Source: Pseudomonas gozinkensis (GTDB lineage: Bacteria; Pseudomonadota; Gammaproteobacteria; Pseudomonadales; Pseudomonadaceae). Taken from it: a DNA stretch of 64,000 bases. This document shows positions 35,262 through 43,192 of this stretch, piece by piece; the stretch's first letter is position 1; every line of letters begins with the position of its first letter. The stretch is taken from positions 6,314,001 to 6,378,000 of the forward strand of contig NZ_CP062253.1 in the NCBI RefSeq assembly GCF_014863585.1. Reading direction: 5' to 3'. Position numbers and translations under genes: made by a program. The notes below the pieces were generated by a model. It saw only the letters and a list, made by a program, of their open reading frames with translations, did no database searches and had not been told where the DNA came from.

Positions 35262-36335
35262 TCAAGCCTCGGAATAGAGCCTTGGCACTCGACGCAGGTT
35301 GCAGAAGATCTGGTACGGAATGGTGTCCGCCCACTTCGCCACGTCGCTGGCGAGGATGTTCTTGCCCCACAACTCGACGGTCGAACCGAGGCCGGCTTGC
35401 GGCACGTCGGTCAGGTCGATGCACAGCATGTCCATCGACACCCGGCCAAGAATACGGCTGCGCTGGCCGGCAACCAGCACCGGAGTGCCGGTCGGCGCCT
35501 GACGCGGATAACCGTCGGCGTAACCCATGGCAACCACGCCGATGCGCATCGGTTTGTCGGTGATGAATCTGGCGCCGTAGCCCACCGGTTCGCCGGCCGG
35601 CAGTTCGCGCACGCTGATGACTTTCGACTCCAGCGTCATCACCGGTTGCAGCCGCTCGGCCACGGCGTTGGCTTCTTCGAACGGGGTAGCGCCGTAAAGC
35701 ATGATGCCCGGGCGCACCCAGTCGCTGTGAATCTGCGGCCAGCCCAGCACAGCCGGCGAGTTGCGCAGGCTGACTTCGGCCGCCAGGCCCTGACGCGCGG
35801 CTTCGAACACCGCAACCTGATCGGCGCTGCTCTGCTCATGCAGCTCATCGGCCCGGGCGAAGTGGCTCATCAGCACGACTTTCGCCACTTTGCCGCTGGC
35901 CAGCAGACGCTGGTAAGCCGCCGGGTAATCCTTCGGGTGCAGGCCCACCCGGTGCATGCCCGAATCGAGCTTCAGCCACACGGTGATCGGTTTGCTCAAC
36001 GCCGCCTGCTCGATCGCTTCGAGCTGCCACAGCGAATGCACCACGCACCAGAAATCGTGCTCGACGATCAGCGCCAGCTCATCAGCCTCGAAAAAGCCTT
36101 CGAGCAGCAGCACCGGCGCGCGAATCCCGGCGGCACGCAGCTCCAGGGCTTCTTCGATGCACGCCACCGCGAAGCCGTCCGCTTCAGCCTCCAGCGCCTG
36201 GGCGCAACGCACTGCGCCATGGCCGTAGGCATCGGCCTTGATCACCGCCAGTGCCTTGGCACCGGTGACTTCACGGGCGATACGGTAGTTGTGACGCAGG
36301 GCTTGAAGGTCGATCAGGGCACGGGCAGGACGCAT
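35262..36335 (-). CDS. dadX: Catabolic alanine racemase
   Basis: A 357-aa PLP-dependent alanine racemase. The PLP lysine lies in [12 protein letters not shown] near the N-terminus, with the catalytic tyrosine in VGYGARF and the C-terminal domain ending RRVPRLY. The start [11 protein letters not shown] at 36335 fits the family; an ATG eight codons upstream (36359) is possible. It is third in dadA-ridA-dadX, which converts L-alanine to D-alanine and then oxidises it to pyruvate. A hairpin at 36371-36409 precedes it. Confidence 0.93.
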   Translation of the reverse strand: MRPARALIDLQALRHNYRIAREVTGAKALAVIKADAYGHGAVRCAQALEAEADGFAVACIEEALELRAAGIRAPVLLLEGFFEADELALIVEHDFWCVVHSLWQLEAIEQAALSKPITVWLKLDSGMHRVGLHPKDYPAAYQRLLASGKVAKVVLMSHFARADELHEQSSADQVAVFEAARQGLAAEVSLRNSPAVLGWPQIHSDWVRPGIMLYGATPFEEANAVAERLQPVMTLESKVISVRELPAGEPVGYGARFITDKPMRIGVVAMGYADGYPRQAPTGTPVLVAGQRSRILGRVSMDMLCIDLTDVPQAGLGSTVELWGKNILASDVAKWADTIPYQIFCNLRRVPRLYSEA

Positions 36336-36370
36336 GGCAGCAGACTTCTTGGCGGTCATGGGAATAAAAA

Positions 36371-36409
36371 CCGGTGCTGGCTGACGGCGTGAACCACCAA
36401 CAGCACCGG
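36371..36409 (-). terminator. Intra-operon hairpin between ridA and dadX
   Basis: On the minus strand a 9-bp stem (CCGGTGCTG with its complement) ends in TTTTT immediately before dadX. It looks like a leaky terminator that would lower dadX relative to dadA and ridA. Confidence 0.55.
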
Positions 36410-36430
36410 GAGAGGGATCTTTACAACGGG

Positions 36431-36784
36431 TTACGGCAACGCGGCGACGATGGAGATCTCGACCAGGATGCTCGGCTTGGCCATCTTCGCTTCGACGGTG
36501 GCACGGGCCGGCGCGGCGCCTTTGGGCAGCCACTGGTCCCACACCGAATTCATCCCGGCAAAGTGCGCCTCGATGTCGTTCAGGTAGATCGTCGCCGACA
36601 GCAGATGCTGTTTGTCGGTGCCGGCCAGATCGAGCAGGCGCTCGATATTGGCGAGTACGTCGCGGGTCTGCTGTTCGACACCGGCGTTGAAGTCATCGCC
36701 GACCTGCCCGGACAGATACACCGTACCGTTGTGGCTGACGATCTGACTCATGCGCTCATTGGTGAGCTGGCGCTGGATTGCCAT
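36431..36784 (-). CDS. ridA: RidA-family enamine/imine deaminase
   Basis: A 117-aa RidA/YjgF-family protein. The family end motif is [23 protein letters not shown], with the active-site arginine in that segment, and YLSGQVGDD near the N-terminus. RidA proteins hydrolyse reactive 2-aminoacrylate-type enamines and imines. Between dadA and dadX it probably removes imines released by D-amino acid oxidation. The 5' end overlaps dadA by 29 bp, so translation is coupled. Confidence 0.92.
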   Translation of the reverse strand: MAIQRQLTNERMSQIVSHNGTVYLSGQVGDDFNAGVEQQTRDVLANIERLLDLAGTDKQHLLSATIYLNDIEAHFAGMNSVWDQWLPKGAAPARATVEAKMAKPSILVEISIVAALP

Positions 36785-38060
36785 GCTTTGCGGACTCCTG
36801 GGTGGTGTTGCCATAACGGGAAATATCGAGGCCTTCGGCGCTGATCTGCGGCTTTTTCTTCGCCATCAGGTCAGCCAGCAAGCGACCGGAGCCGCACGCC
36901 ATGGTCCAGCCGAGGGTGCCGTGACCGGTGTTCAGGAACAGGTTCTTGAACGGCGTGGCGCCGACAATCGGCGTGCCATCCGGGGTGGTTGGACGCAGGC
37001 CGGTCCAGAAGCTCGCCTCGGCAAGATTGCCGCCCTGAGGATAAAGGTCGTTGACGATCATCTCCAGGGTTTCGCGCCGACGCGGGTTCAGCGAAAGGTC
37101 AAAACCGGCGATCTCCGCCATGCCGCCGACGCGGATGCGGTTGTCGAAACGGGTGATCGCGACCTTGTAGGTCTCGTCGAGGATGGTCGAAGTCGGAGCC
37201 ATGGCCGGGTTGGTGATCGGCACGGTCAGCGAGTAGCCCTTCAACGGGTATACCGGGGCCTTGATGCCCAGCGGCTTGAGCAGTTGCGGCGAGTAGCTGC
37301 CGAGAGCCAATACGTAGCGGTCGGCGGTTTCCAGCTTGCCGTCGATCCACACGCCGTTGATGCGGTCACCGGCGAAGTCGAGACGCTGGATGTCCTGGCC
37401 GAAGCGGAATTCCACACCCAGGTTCACGGCCATTTCGGCAAGGCGGGTGGTGAAGATCTGGCAGTCGCCGGTCTGGTCGTTCGGCAGGCGCAAGGCACCA
37501 GCGAGGATGTCGGTAACGCTGGCCAGGGCCGGCTCGACGCGGGCAATGCCGGCGCGGTCGAGGACTTCGAACGGCACACCGGACTCTTTCAGGACGGCGA
37601 TGTCCTTGGCGGCGCCATCAAGCTGAGCCTGAGTGCGGAACAGCTGGGTGGTGCCCAGGCTGCGGCCTTCGTAGGCGATGCCGGTTTCGGCGCGCAATTC
37701 GTCGAGACAGTCGCGGCTGTACTCGGACAGCCGGACCATGCGCTCCTTGTTCACCGCGTAACGGTTGGCGGTGCAGTTGCGCAGCATCTGCGCCATCCAC
37801 AGGTACTGGTCGATGTCGGCGGTGGCCTTGATCGCCAGCGGCGCGTGGCGTTGCAGCAACCACTTGATGGCTTTGAGGGGTACGCCCGGCGCGGCCCACG
37901 GCGAGGCGTAGCCCGGCGAGACCTGGCCGGCGTTGGCGAAACTGGTCTCCATGGCCGCGGCGGGCTGCCGGTCGACCACCACCACTTCAAACCCGGCACG
38001 GGCCAGATAGTAAGCACTGGCGGTACCGATGACGCCGCTACCCAAGACCATAACGCGCAT
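36756..38060 (-). CDS. dadA: D-amino acid dehydrogenase small subunit
   Basis: A 434-aa FAD enzyme of the DadA family starting [23 protein letters not shown] (Rossmann FAD site, residues 1-24) at 38060. Later features are [20 protein letters not shown] and the C-terminal [15 protein letters not shown]. It oxidises D-alanine and other D-amino acids to 2-oxo acids at the inner membrane. The upstream frame to 38210 is non-coding and contains the operator region shared with the divergent Lrp-family gene at 38216. Confidence 0.95.
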   Translation of the reverse strand: MRVMVLGSGVIGTASAYYLARAGFEVVVVDRQPAAAMETSFANAGQVSPGYASPWAAPGVPLKAIKWLLQRHAPLAIKATADIDQYLWMAQMLRNCTANRYAVNKERMVRLSEYSRDCLDELRAETGIAYEGRSLGTTQLFRTQAQLDGAAKDIAVLKESGVPFEVLDRAGIARVEPALASVTDILAGALRLPNDQTGDCQIFTTRLAEMAVNLGVEFRFGQDIQRLDFAGDRINGVWIDGKLETADRYVLALGSYSPQLLKPLGIKAPVYPLKGYSLTVPITNPAMAPTSTILDETYKVAITRFDNRIRVGGMAEIAGFDLSLNPRRRETLEMIVNDLYPQGGNLAEASFWTGLRPTTPDGTPIVGATPFKNLFLNTGHGTLGWTMACGSGRLLADLMAKKKPQISAEGLDISRYGNTTQESAKHGNPAPAHQ

Positions 38061-38215
38061 TTTTGTATCCCTCATCGCGGCGTGCCGCGCATGTGTGTTG
38101 TCAGAGCAATGATGCGCGCAGTGTAAAAAAGATTTGCCAGTGCTTTTCACTGTATAAGCGCCTATATTTGGCGACAATTCTCGGCAAAAACCCTTTTCAC
38201 GGAGGCGCATCCCCT
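38061..38215. promoter_or_regulatory. Divergent dadA / dadR control region
   Basis: A 155-bp AT-richer region between dadA and the Lrp-family gene. It is expected to hold both promoters and Lrp-type binding sites. I do not see one unambiguous operator by eye. Confidence 0.5.
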
Positions 38216-38704
38216 ATGCGTACCAACACTCAGACCAAACGTGAGCTGGACAAGATCGACCGCAACATCTTGCGGATCCTGCAGGCGGACGGGCGGATTT
38301 CATTCACCGAACTGGGCGAGAAGGTCGGGCTCTCCACCACGCCGTGCACAGAGCGGGTGCGGCGTCTGGAGCGCGAGGGGATCATCATGGGCTACAACGC
38401 CCGCCTGAATCCGCAGCACTTGAAGGGTAGTCTGCTGGTGTTCGTCGAGATCAGTCTCGACTACAAATCCGGCGATACTTTCGAGGAGTTCCGACGTGCG
38501 GTGCTGAAACTGCCCCACGTGCTCGAATGCCACCTGGTGTCGGGGGACTTCGACTATCTGGTGAAGGCGCGGATTTCCGAGATGGCTTCGTACCGCAAGC
38601 TACTGGGCGACATCCTGCTCAAGCTGCCGCACGTGCGCGAATCCAAAAGCTACATCGTGATGGAAGAAGTGAAAGAGAGTCTGAGCCTGCCGATTCCGGA
38701 CTGA
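38216..38704 (+). CDS. dadR: Lrp/AsnC-family regulator of the dad operon
   Basis: A 162-aa Lrp-family protein. The N-terminal helix-turn-helix reads RNILRILQADGRISFTELGEKVGLSTTPCTERVRRLEREGII. The C-terminal RAM ligand domain has HVLECHLVSGDFDYLVKARI. ATG 38216 has GGAGG ten bases upstream. Its divergent position beside dadA matches DadR, the alanine-responsive activator of dadAX in Pseudomonas. The open frame to 38063 upstream is not coding. Confidence 0.92.
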   Translation: MRTNTQTKRELDKIDRNILRILQADGRISFTELGEKVGLSTTPCTERVRRLEREGIIMGYNARLNPQHLKGSLLVFVEISLDYKSGDTFEEFRRAVLKLPHVLECHLVSGDFDYLVKARISEMASYRKLLGDILLKLPHVRESKSYIVMEEVKESLSLPIPD

Positions 38705-38730
38705 TCGTTCAGGCCAGCACCTGCCCACTG

Positions 38731-38854
38731 GATCGTTCCCACGTCGAGGCGTCGAACCGTCCGCGTGGGAATGCAGCAAGGGACGCTCTGCGTCCCAACA
38801 GCCGAACGCGGAGCGTCCGTTGAGACATTCCCACGCAGAGCGTGGGAACGATCG
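38731..38854. repeat. Long palindromic intergenic repeat
   Basis: A 124-bp repeat whose ends are inverted copies of GATCGTTCCCACG. Internal segments GGGACGCTCTGCGTCCC and GCGGAGCGTCC suggest a cruciform with several arms. This type is common between Pseudomonas genes and differs from the GCGAGCAAGCTCGC REP family. Confidence 0.75.
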
Positions 38855-38857
38855 GGG

Positions 38858-39211
38858 TTAGACCAGCACCTGGCGGTTCTCGGCCATGTACTCGAATATC
38901 TGCTTCTCCACTCGCGGATGAATCAACTCTACCGGCCGCCGACCGTTGGGGCATGGCAAGGTTTGCGTCGTTCCGAACAACCGGCAGATCAGTGGCCGCT
39001 CGTCATACACCGTGCAGCCGTTCGGTCCCAGGTGCACACAGTTGAGTTCTTCCAGGGCCGCGTCCTGCTCGGCGCGGGTCTTGCGCGGCAGGCGGGACAT
39101 TTCCTCGGGCGAGGTGGTCACCGGCCCGCAGCAGTCATGGCAGCCCGGCACGCACTCGAACGTGGGAATCTGCTGGCGCAGGGTGCGGATTTTCTGACTG
39201 TTGCAGCTCAT
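38858..39211 (-). CDS. YkgJ-family cysteine cluster protein
   Basis: A 117-aa protein of the YkgJ/UPF0153 family from ATG 39211. Cysteines occur in CVPGCHDCC (residues 20-28), CVHLGPNGCTVYDERPLICRLF and CPNGRRP, a layout proposed to bind iron-sulfur or zinc. No enzymatic function is established. The frame open to 39379 upstream overlaps the divergent oxidase promoter and has no family residues. Confidence 0.88.
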   Translation of the reverse strand: MSCNSQKIRTLRQQIPTFECVPGCHDCCGPVTTSPEEMSRLPRKTRAEQDAALEELNCVHLGPNGCTVYDERPLICRLFGTTQTLPCPNGRRPVELIHPRVEKQIFEYMAENRQVLV

Positions 39212-39347
39212 TGCAGGGGTAACCGGAGCGAAATAGGCGGCAATTGTGCCGCAAAAGCCGTGATCCAGACACCACGGGCCGACCAATGTTGCCCGCCCTC
39301 GGGCCTGCGGCTTATGCTCCGTCAAATTTTCTCGACACCCGCTCAGG

Positions 39348-40667
39348 ATGACGCCCATGAATGCCCGCGCCCAAGCCACCGCGAGCCAACCCCACGTTGC
39401 CTCTTATTACGCCGCCAGCCGCCTGCCGCAACCCGACCATCCGGTGCTGCAAGGTGAACTGATCGCGGACGTGTGCGTGGTCGGTGGCGGTTTCTCCGGG
39501 CTGAACACGGCGCTGGAATTGGCTGAACGGGGTTTGAGTGTCGTGCTGCTGGAGGCGCACCGGATCGGTTGGGGTGCCAGCGGCCGCAACGGCGGACAAC
39601 TGATTCGCGGGGTCGGTCACGGCCTCGATCAGTTCGCCAACGTGATCGGCACCGACGGCGTACGTCAGATGAAACTCATGGGCCTGGAAGCGGTGGAAAT
39701 CGTCCGCCAGCGCGTCGAAAAATTTCAGATCCCCTGCGACCTGACCTGGGGTTACTGCGACCTCGCCAACAAGCCTTCCGATCTTGAAGGTTTTGCCGAA
39801 GACGCCGAAGAACTGCGCGGCCTCGGTTACCGCTACGAAACCCGCCTGCTGCAAGCGAACGAGATGCACACCGTGGTCGGTTCCAAACGCTACGTCGGCG
39901 GGCTGATCGACATGGGTTCCGGTCATTTGCACCCGTTGAACCTGGCATTGGGCGAAGCCGCAGCGGCACAGCAACTGGGGGTGAAGCTGTTCGAGCAATC
40001 AGCGGTCACCCGCATCGATTACGGCCCCGAAGTCCGGGTGCACACGGCGCAAGGCTCGGTGCGGGCGAAAACCCTGGTGCTCGGCTGCAATGCCTATCTC
40101 AACGATCTGAATCCGCAACTCAGCGGCAAGGTGCTGCCGGCCGGCAGCTACATCATCGCCACCGAACCGCTGAGCGAAGAGCAGGCCCACAACCTGTTGC
40201 CACAGAACATGGCGGTCTGCGACCAGCGGGTGGCACTGGATTACTACCGGCTCTCGGCGGACCGTCGCCTGTTGTTCGGCGGCGCCTGCCATTACTCGGG
40301 GCGTGATCCGAAGGACATAGGAAAGTACATGCGGCCGAAGATGCTGGAGGTGTTCCCGCAACTGGCCTCGGTGAAGATCGATTATCAGTGGGGCGGGATG
40401 ATCGGCATCGGTGCCAACCGCCTGCCGCAGATTGGCCGACTCGCCGAGCAGCCGAACGTGTATTACGCCCAGGCTTATTCTGGCCATGGCGTGAATGCCA
40501 CGCACCTGGCGGGCAAATTGCTGGCCGAGGCCATCAGCGGTCAGCACAGCGGCGGCTTCGATCTGTTCGCCAAAGTGCCTCACATCACCTTCCCCGGCGG
40601 CAAGCATTTGCGCTCGCCGCTGCTGGCGTTGGGGATGTTGTGGCATCGGCTTAAAGAATTGGTTTGA
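39348..40667 (+). CDS. puuB: FAD-dependent amine oxidase, PuuB-like
   Basis: A 439-aa DAO-family flavoenzyme. FAD-binding VCVVGGGFSGLNTALELAERG lies near residues 43-63, followed by GWGASGRNGGQLIRG, and the C-terminal YAQAYSGHGVNATHLAGKLLAEA closes the FAD site. It matches gamma-glutamylputrescine oxidases of putrescine catabolism. Other amine or amino-acid oxidases of the family cannot be excluded. Start 39348 or the ATG nine bases later; the second has better spacing to CAGG. Confidence 0.85.
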   Translation: MTPMNARAQATASQPHVASYYAASRLPQPDHPVLQGELIADVCVVGGGFSGLNTALELAERGLSVVLLEAHRIGWGASGRNGGQLIRGVGHGLDQFANVIGTDGVRQMKLMGLEAVEIVRQRVEKFQIPCDLTWGYCDLANKPSDLEGFAEDAEELRGLGYRYETRLLQANEMHTVVGSKRYVGGLIDMGSGHLHPLNLALGEAAAAQQLGVKLFEQSAVTRIDYGPEVRVHTAQGSVRAKTLVLGCNAYLNDLNPQLSGKVLPAGSYIIATEPLSEEQAHNLLPQNMAVCDQRVALDYYRLSADRRLLFGGACHYSGRDPKDIGKYMRPKMLEVFPQLASVKIDYQWGGMIGIGANRLPQIGRLAEQPNVYYAQAYSGHGVNATHLAGKLLAEAISGQHSGGFDLFAKVPHITFPGGKHLRSPLLALGMLWHRLKELV

Positions 40668-40692
40668 TGATTTTGTAGCGTCCTTGAGGCCG

Positions 40693-40788
40693 CCATCGCT
40701 GGCAAGCCAGCTCCCACAAGGTCGGTGGTGGACACTGACTTTGTGAACACCACCACTACTGTGGGAGCTGGCTTGCCAGCGATGAGGC
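40693..40788. repeat. REP pair (GCTGGCAAGCCAGC variant)
   Basis: Two inverted ATCGCTGGCAAGCCAGCTCC units between the convergent oxidase and DUF1127 genes. Confidence 0.9.
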
Positions 40789-40808
40789 CAGCAAAGACAA
40801 CGAAGATT

Positions 40809-41054
40809 TCAGATCCGCCAGAACGGCTTCAACCCCTCCTCCAGCGCCTGCTCGCGGGTCAGCCCGATGTCCCTGAGCTGCTCGGGCGTCAGGCGCAGCA
40901 ACGCCTTGCGCGTGTGCAGACGATGCCAGAACAGGCCCCAGCGACTCAGGCCGGACGGCGCGTTGCGCAGGGTCTCGTTGCGCGCGTTGTCCTGTTGCCC
41001 TGCCTCCAGTTCCTGACTGTGTAACGTCAGCCGCACATCGCTCAAACCGTTCAT
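40809..41054 (-). CDS. DUF1127 (YjiS-like) small protein
   Basis: An 81-aa protein whose C-terminal half is a DUF1127 domain: RWGLFWHRLHTRKALLRLTPEQLRDIGLTREQALEEGLKPFW. Such small basic proteins have been linked to phosphate and stress physiology and to RNA binding in other bacteria, but a specific role here is unknown. The ATG at 41054 has AGGAG eight bases upstream; the ATG at 41060 is too close to it. It is divergent from the MocR gene, with a 179-bp gap. Confidence 0.85.
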   Translation of the reverse strand: MNGLSDVRLTLHSQELEAGQQDNARNETLRNAPSGLSRWGLFWHRLHTRKALLRLTPEQLRDIGLTREQALEEGLKPFWRI

Positions 41055-41233
41055 TTTCATTGCTCCTGTTTACTTGGGTAGCCAGAGATTCCATGATGCG
41101 CGGGCGAGCAAAAGCATTACAGATTCAACATATCTGTATTATTTCCATACAGATTTGCTGTCTCTGAGACTGAATTGTCGATTTACGCCGCATCTGTACT
41201 GGTTTAACGAATCATCTGCATCGAGGCAGTGCC

Positions 41234-42655
41234 ATGACGCTCTATGTGAATCTCGCCGAATTGCTCGGCACCCGCATCGAACAAGGCTTCTACCGTCCTG
41301 GTGATCGCCTGCCGTCGGTGCGCGCCTTGAGCGTAGAACACGGAGTCAGCCTGAGCACGGTGCAGCAGGCCTATCGCATGCTGGAAGACAGCGGCCTGGC
41401 CACGCCGAAACCCAAGTCCGGGTATTTCGTACCGGTCGGGCGTGAGTTGCCGGAGCTACCGGCGGTCGGGCGTCCGGCGCAACGGCCGGTGGAGATTTCC
41501 CAGTGGGATCAGGTGCTGGAACTGATTCGCGCCGTGCCGCGCAAGGACGTGGTGCAACTCGGTCGCGGCATGCCGGACATCTCGTCACCCACGATGAAAC
41601 CGCTGCTGCGCGGCCTGGCCCGTATCAGCCGCCGTCAGGACATGCCCGGTCTGTATTACGACAACATCCATGGCACCTTCGAACTGCGCGAACAGATCGC
41701 CCGGCTGATGCTCGATTCCGGCTGCCAGTTGAGCGCCAGCGATCTGGTGATCACCACCGGCTGCCACGAAGCGCTGTCCACCAGCGTCCACGCAATCTGC
41801 GAGCCCGGCGACATCGTTGCGGTGGACTCGCCAAGCTTTCACGGCGCCATGCAGACCCTCAAGGGGCTGGGCATGAAAGCCCTGGAAATCCCCACCGACC
41901 CGCTCACCGGCATCAGCCTCGAAGCCCTGGAACTGGCACTGGAGCAATGGCCGATCAAGGTCATCCAGCTCACGCCCAACTGCAACAACCCGCTCGGCTA
42001 CATCATGCCGGAGTCGCGCAAACGCGCCCTGCTGAACCTGGCCCAGCGCTTCGACGTGGCGATCATCGAGGACGATGTGTATGGCGAACTGGCCTACACC
42101 TACCCTCGTCCGCGCACGATCAAATCCTTCGACGAAGATGGCCGCGTGCTGCTCTGCAGTTCGTTTTCCAAGACTCTCGCGCCGGGGCTGCGCATCGGCT
42201 GGGTCGCGCCGGGTCGCTATCTCGAACGCGTGCTGCACATGAAATACATCAGCACCGGTTCCACCGCACCGCAACCGCAGATCGCCATCGCCGAATTTAT
42301 CAAGGCCGGACACTTCGAGCCGCATTTGCGGCGGATGCGCACGCAATACCAGCGTAATCGCGACGTGATGATCGACTGGGTGACGCGTTATTTCCCGGCC
42401 GGCACCCGCGCCAGCCGCCCGCAGGGAAGCTTCATGCTGTGGGTCGAGCTGCCGGAAGGGTTCGATACGCTGAAACTGAATCGTGCGCTGCACGATCAGG
42501 GCGTACAGATTGCCGTCGGCAGCATCTTTTCCGCCTCGGGCAAGTACCGCAATTGCCTGCGCATGAACTACGCGGCCAAACCGACAGCACTGATCGAAGA
42601 GGCGGTGCGCAAGGTCGGCGCGGCCGCGATCAAGCTGTTGGCCGAGGCCGATTAA
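41234..42655 (+). CDS. MocR-type regulator (GntR helix-turn-helix plus aminotransferase domain)
   Basis: A 473-aa MocR/GntR protein. An N-terminal winged helix spans residues 1-70 (RLPSVRALSVEHGVSLSTVQQAYRMLEDSGL). A linker follows, then a fold-type-I aminotransferase domain with GLYYDNIHGTFELREQIA, QLTPNCNNPLGY, the PLP-contacting aspartate/tyrosine in DDVYGELAYTY, and the PLP lysine in SSFSKTLAPGLRIGW. These regulators use PLP as an effector ligand; the target is unknown. The stop overlaps the convergent pilus gene by 4 bp. Confidence 0.92.
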   Translation: MTLYVNLAELLGTRIEQGFYRPGDRLPSVRALSVEHGVSLSTVQQAYRMLEDSGLATPKPKSGYFVPVGRELPELPAVGRPAQRPVEISQWDQVLELIRAVPRKDVVQLGRGMPDISSPTMKPLLRGLARISRRQDMPGLYYDNIHGTFELREQIARLMLDSGCQLSASDLVITTGCHEALSTSVHAICEPGDIVAVDSPSFHGAMQTLKGLGMKALEIPTDPLTGISLEALELALEQWPIKVIQLTPNCNNPLGYIMPESRKRALLNLAQRFDVAIIEDDVYGELAYTYPRPRTIKSFDEDGRVLLCSSFSKTLAPGLRIGWVAPGRYLERVLHMKYISTGSTAPQPQIAIAEFIKAGHFEPHLRRMRTQYQRNRDVMIDWVTRYFPAGTRASRPQGSFMLWVELPEGFDTLKLNRALHDQGVQIAVGSIFSASGKYRNCLRMNYAAKPTALIEEAVRKVGAAAIKLLAEAD

Positions 42656-43179
42656 TCCACCCTAAATGCACCCTGACCTTCAAACCGCTCCGGATCGACG
42701 GGGCGGCTTGAGGCGTCATCGACCCGCGCATCGAGCTCCATCTCCACTTCCAGCAGACTGCCCCGGGCACCGGCATCCGCCCGCCATGGGACGACGTGGA
42801 TGCCCGGTCGCAGCAAATCGCCTTCCACCGACTGGCCGCTGTCCAGGCGCCAGTGCACCGCCACACCGTCCAGACGCACTGCCACAATACGCAGTTGCAA
42901 CGTTCCCGCCGCCCAGCGGAAACGCTGCGGATCGGCGAGGGGCGCGACAAATGCCCAGCGCATCAAGCGCACGTCGGGACACTGCACCCGCAAGTACACG
43001 CTACGCAGGTCAAAGCCCGGCCCCCGGCCATCAAGCGCCATACGTTGCAGCAGGTCGGCCCGTGTCGCCGCACCAAAATTCACGCTCGCGGGCGACAGAC
43101 TCGACTGACAGGCATCGGCACCCGACACCGGTTGAAAGGCAAGGCACGATAACGCTGCCGCAATCACTGGAATTTTCAT
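42652..43179 (-). CDS. Minor pilin/adhesin-like protein, pilus cluster 2
   Basis: A 175-aa exported protein (signal peptide about 1-20, ending VSGADACQ) starting at ATG 43179. The mature N-terminus SLSPASVNFGAATRADLLQRM closely parallels TVDFGAMTRGQLLQQ in the gene at 47271, and both share an AVRLDGxAVxW strand. It is the last gene of the second chaperone-usher set. Probably a tip or minor subunit; no adhesin-specific domain is recognised. Confidence 0.75.
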   Translation of the reverse strand: MKIPVIAAALSCLAFQPVSGADACQSSLSPASVNFGAATRADLLQRMALDGRGPGFDLRSVYLRVQCPDVRLMRWAFVAPLADPQRFRWAAGTLQLRIVAVRLDGVAVHWRLDSGQSVEGDLLRPGIHVVPWRADAGARGSLLEVEMELDARVDDASSRPVDPERFEGQGAFRVD

Positions 43180-43192
43180 CAGATGCACTCGT

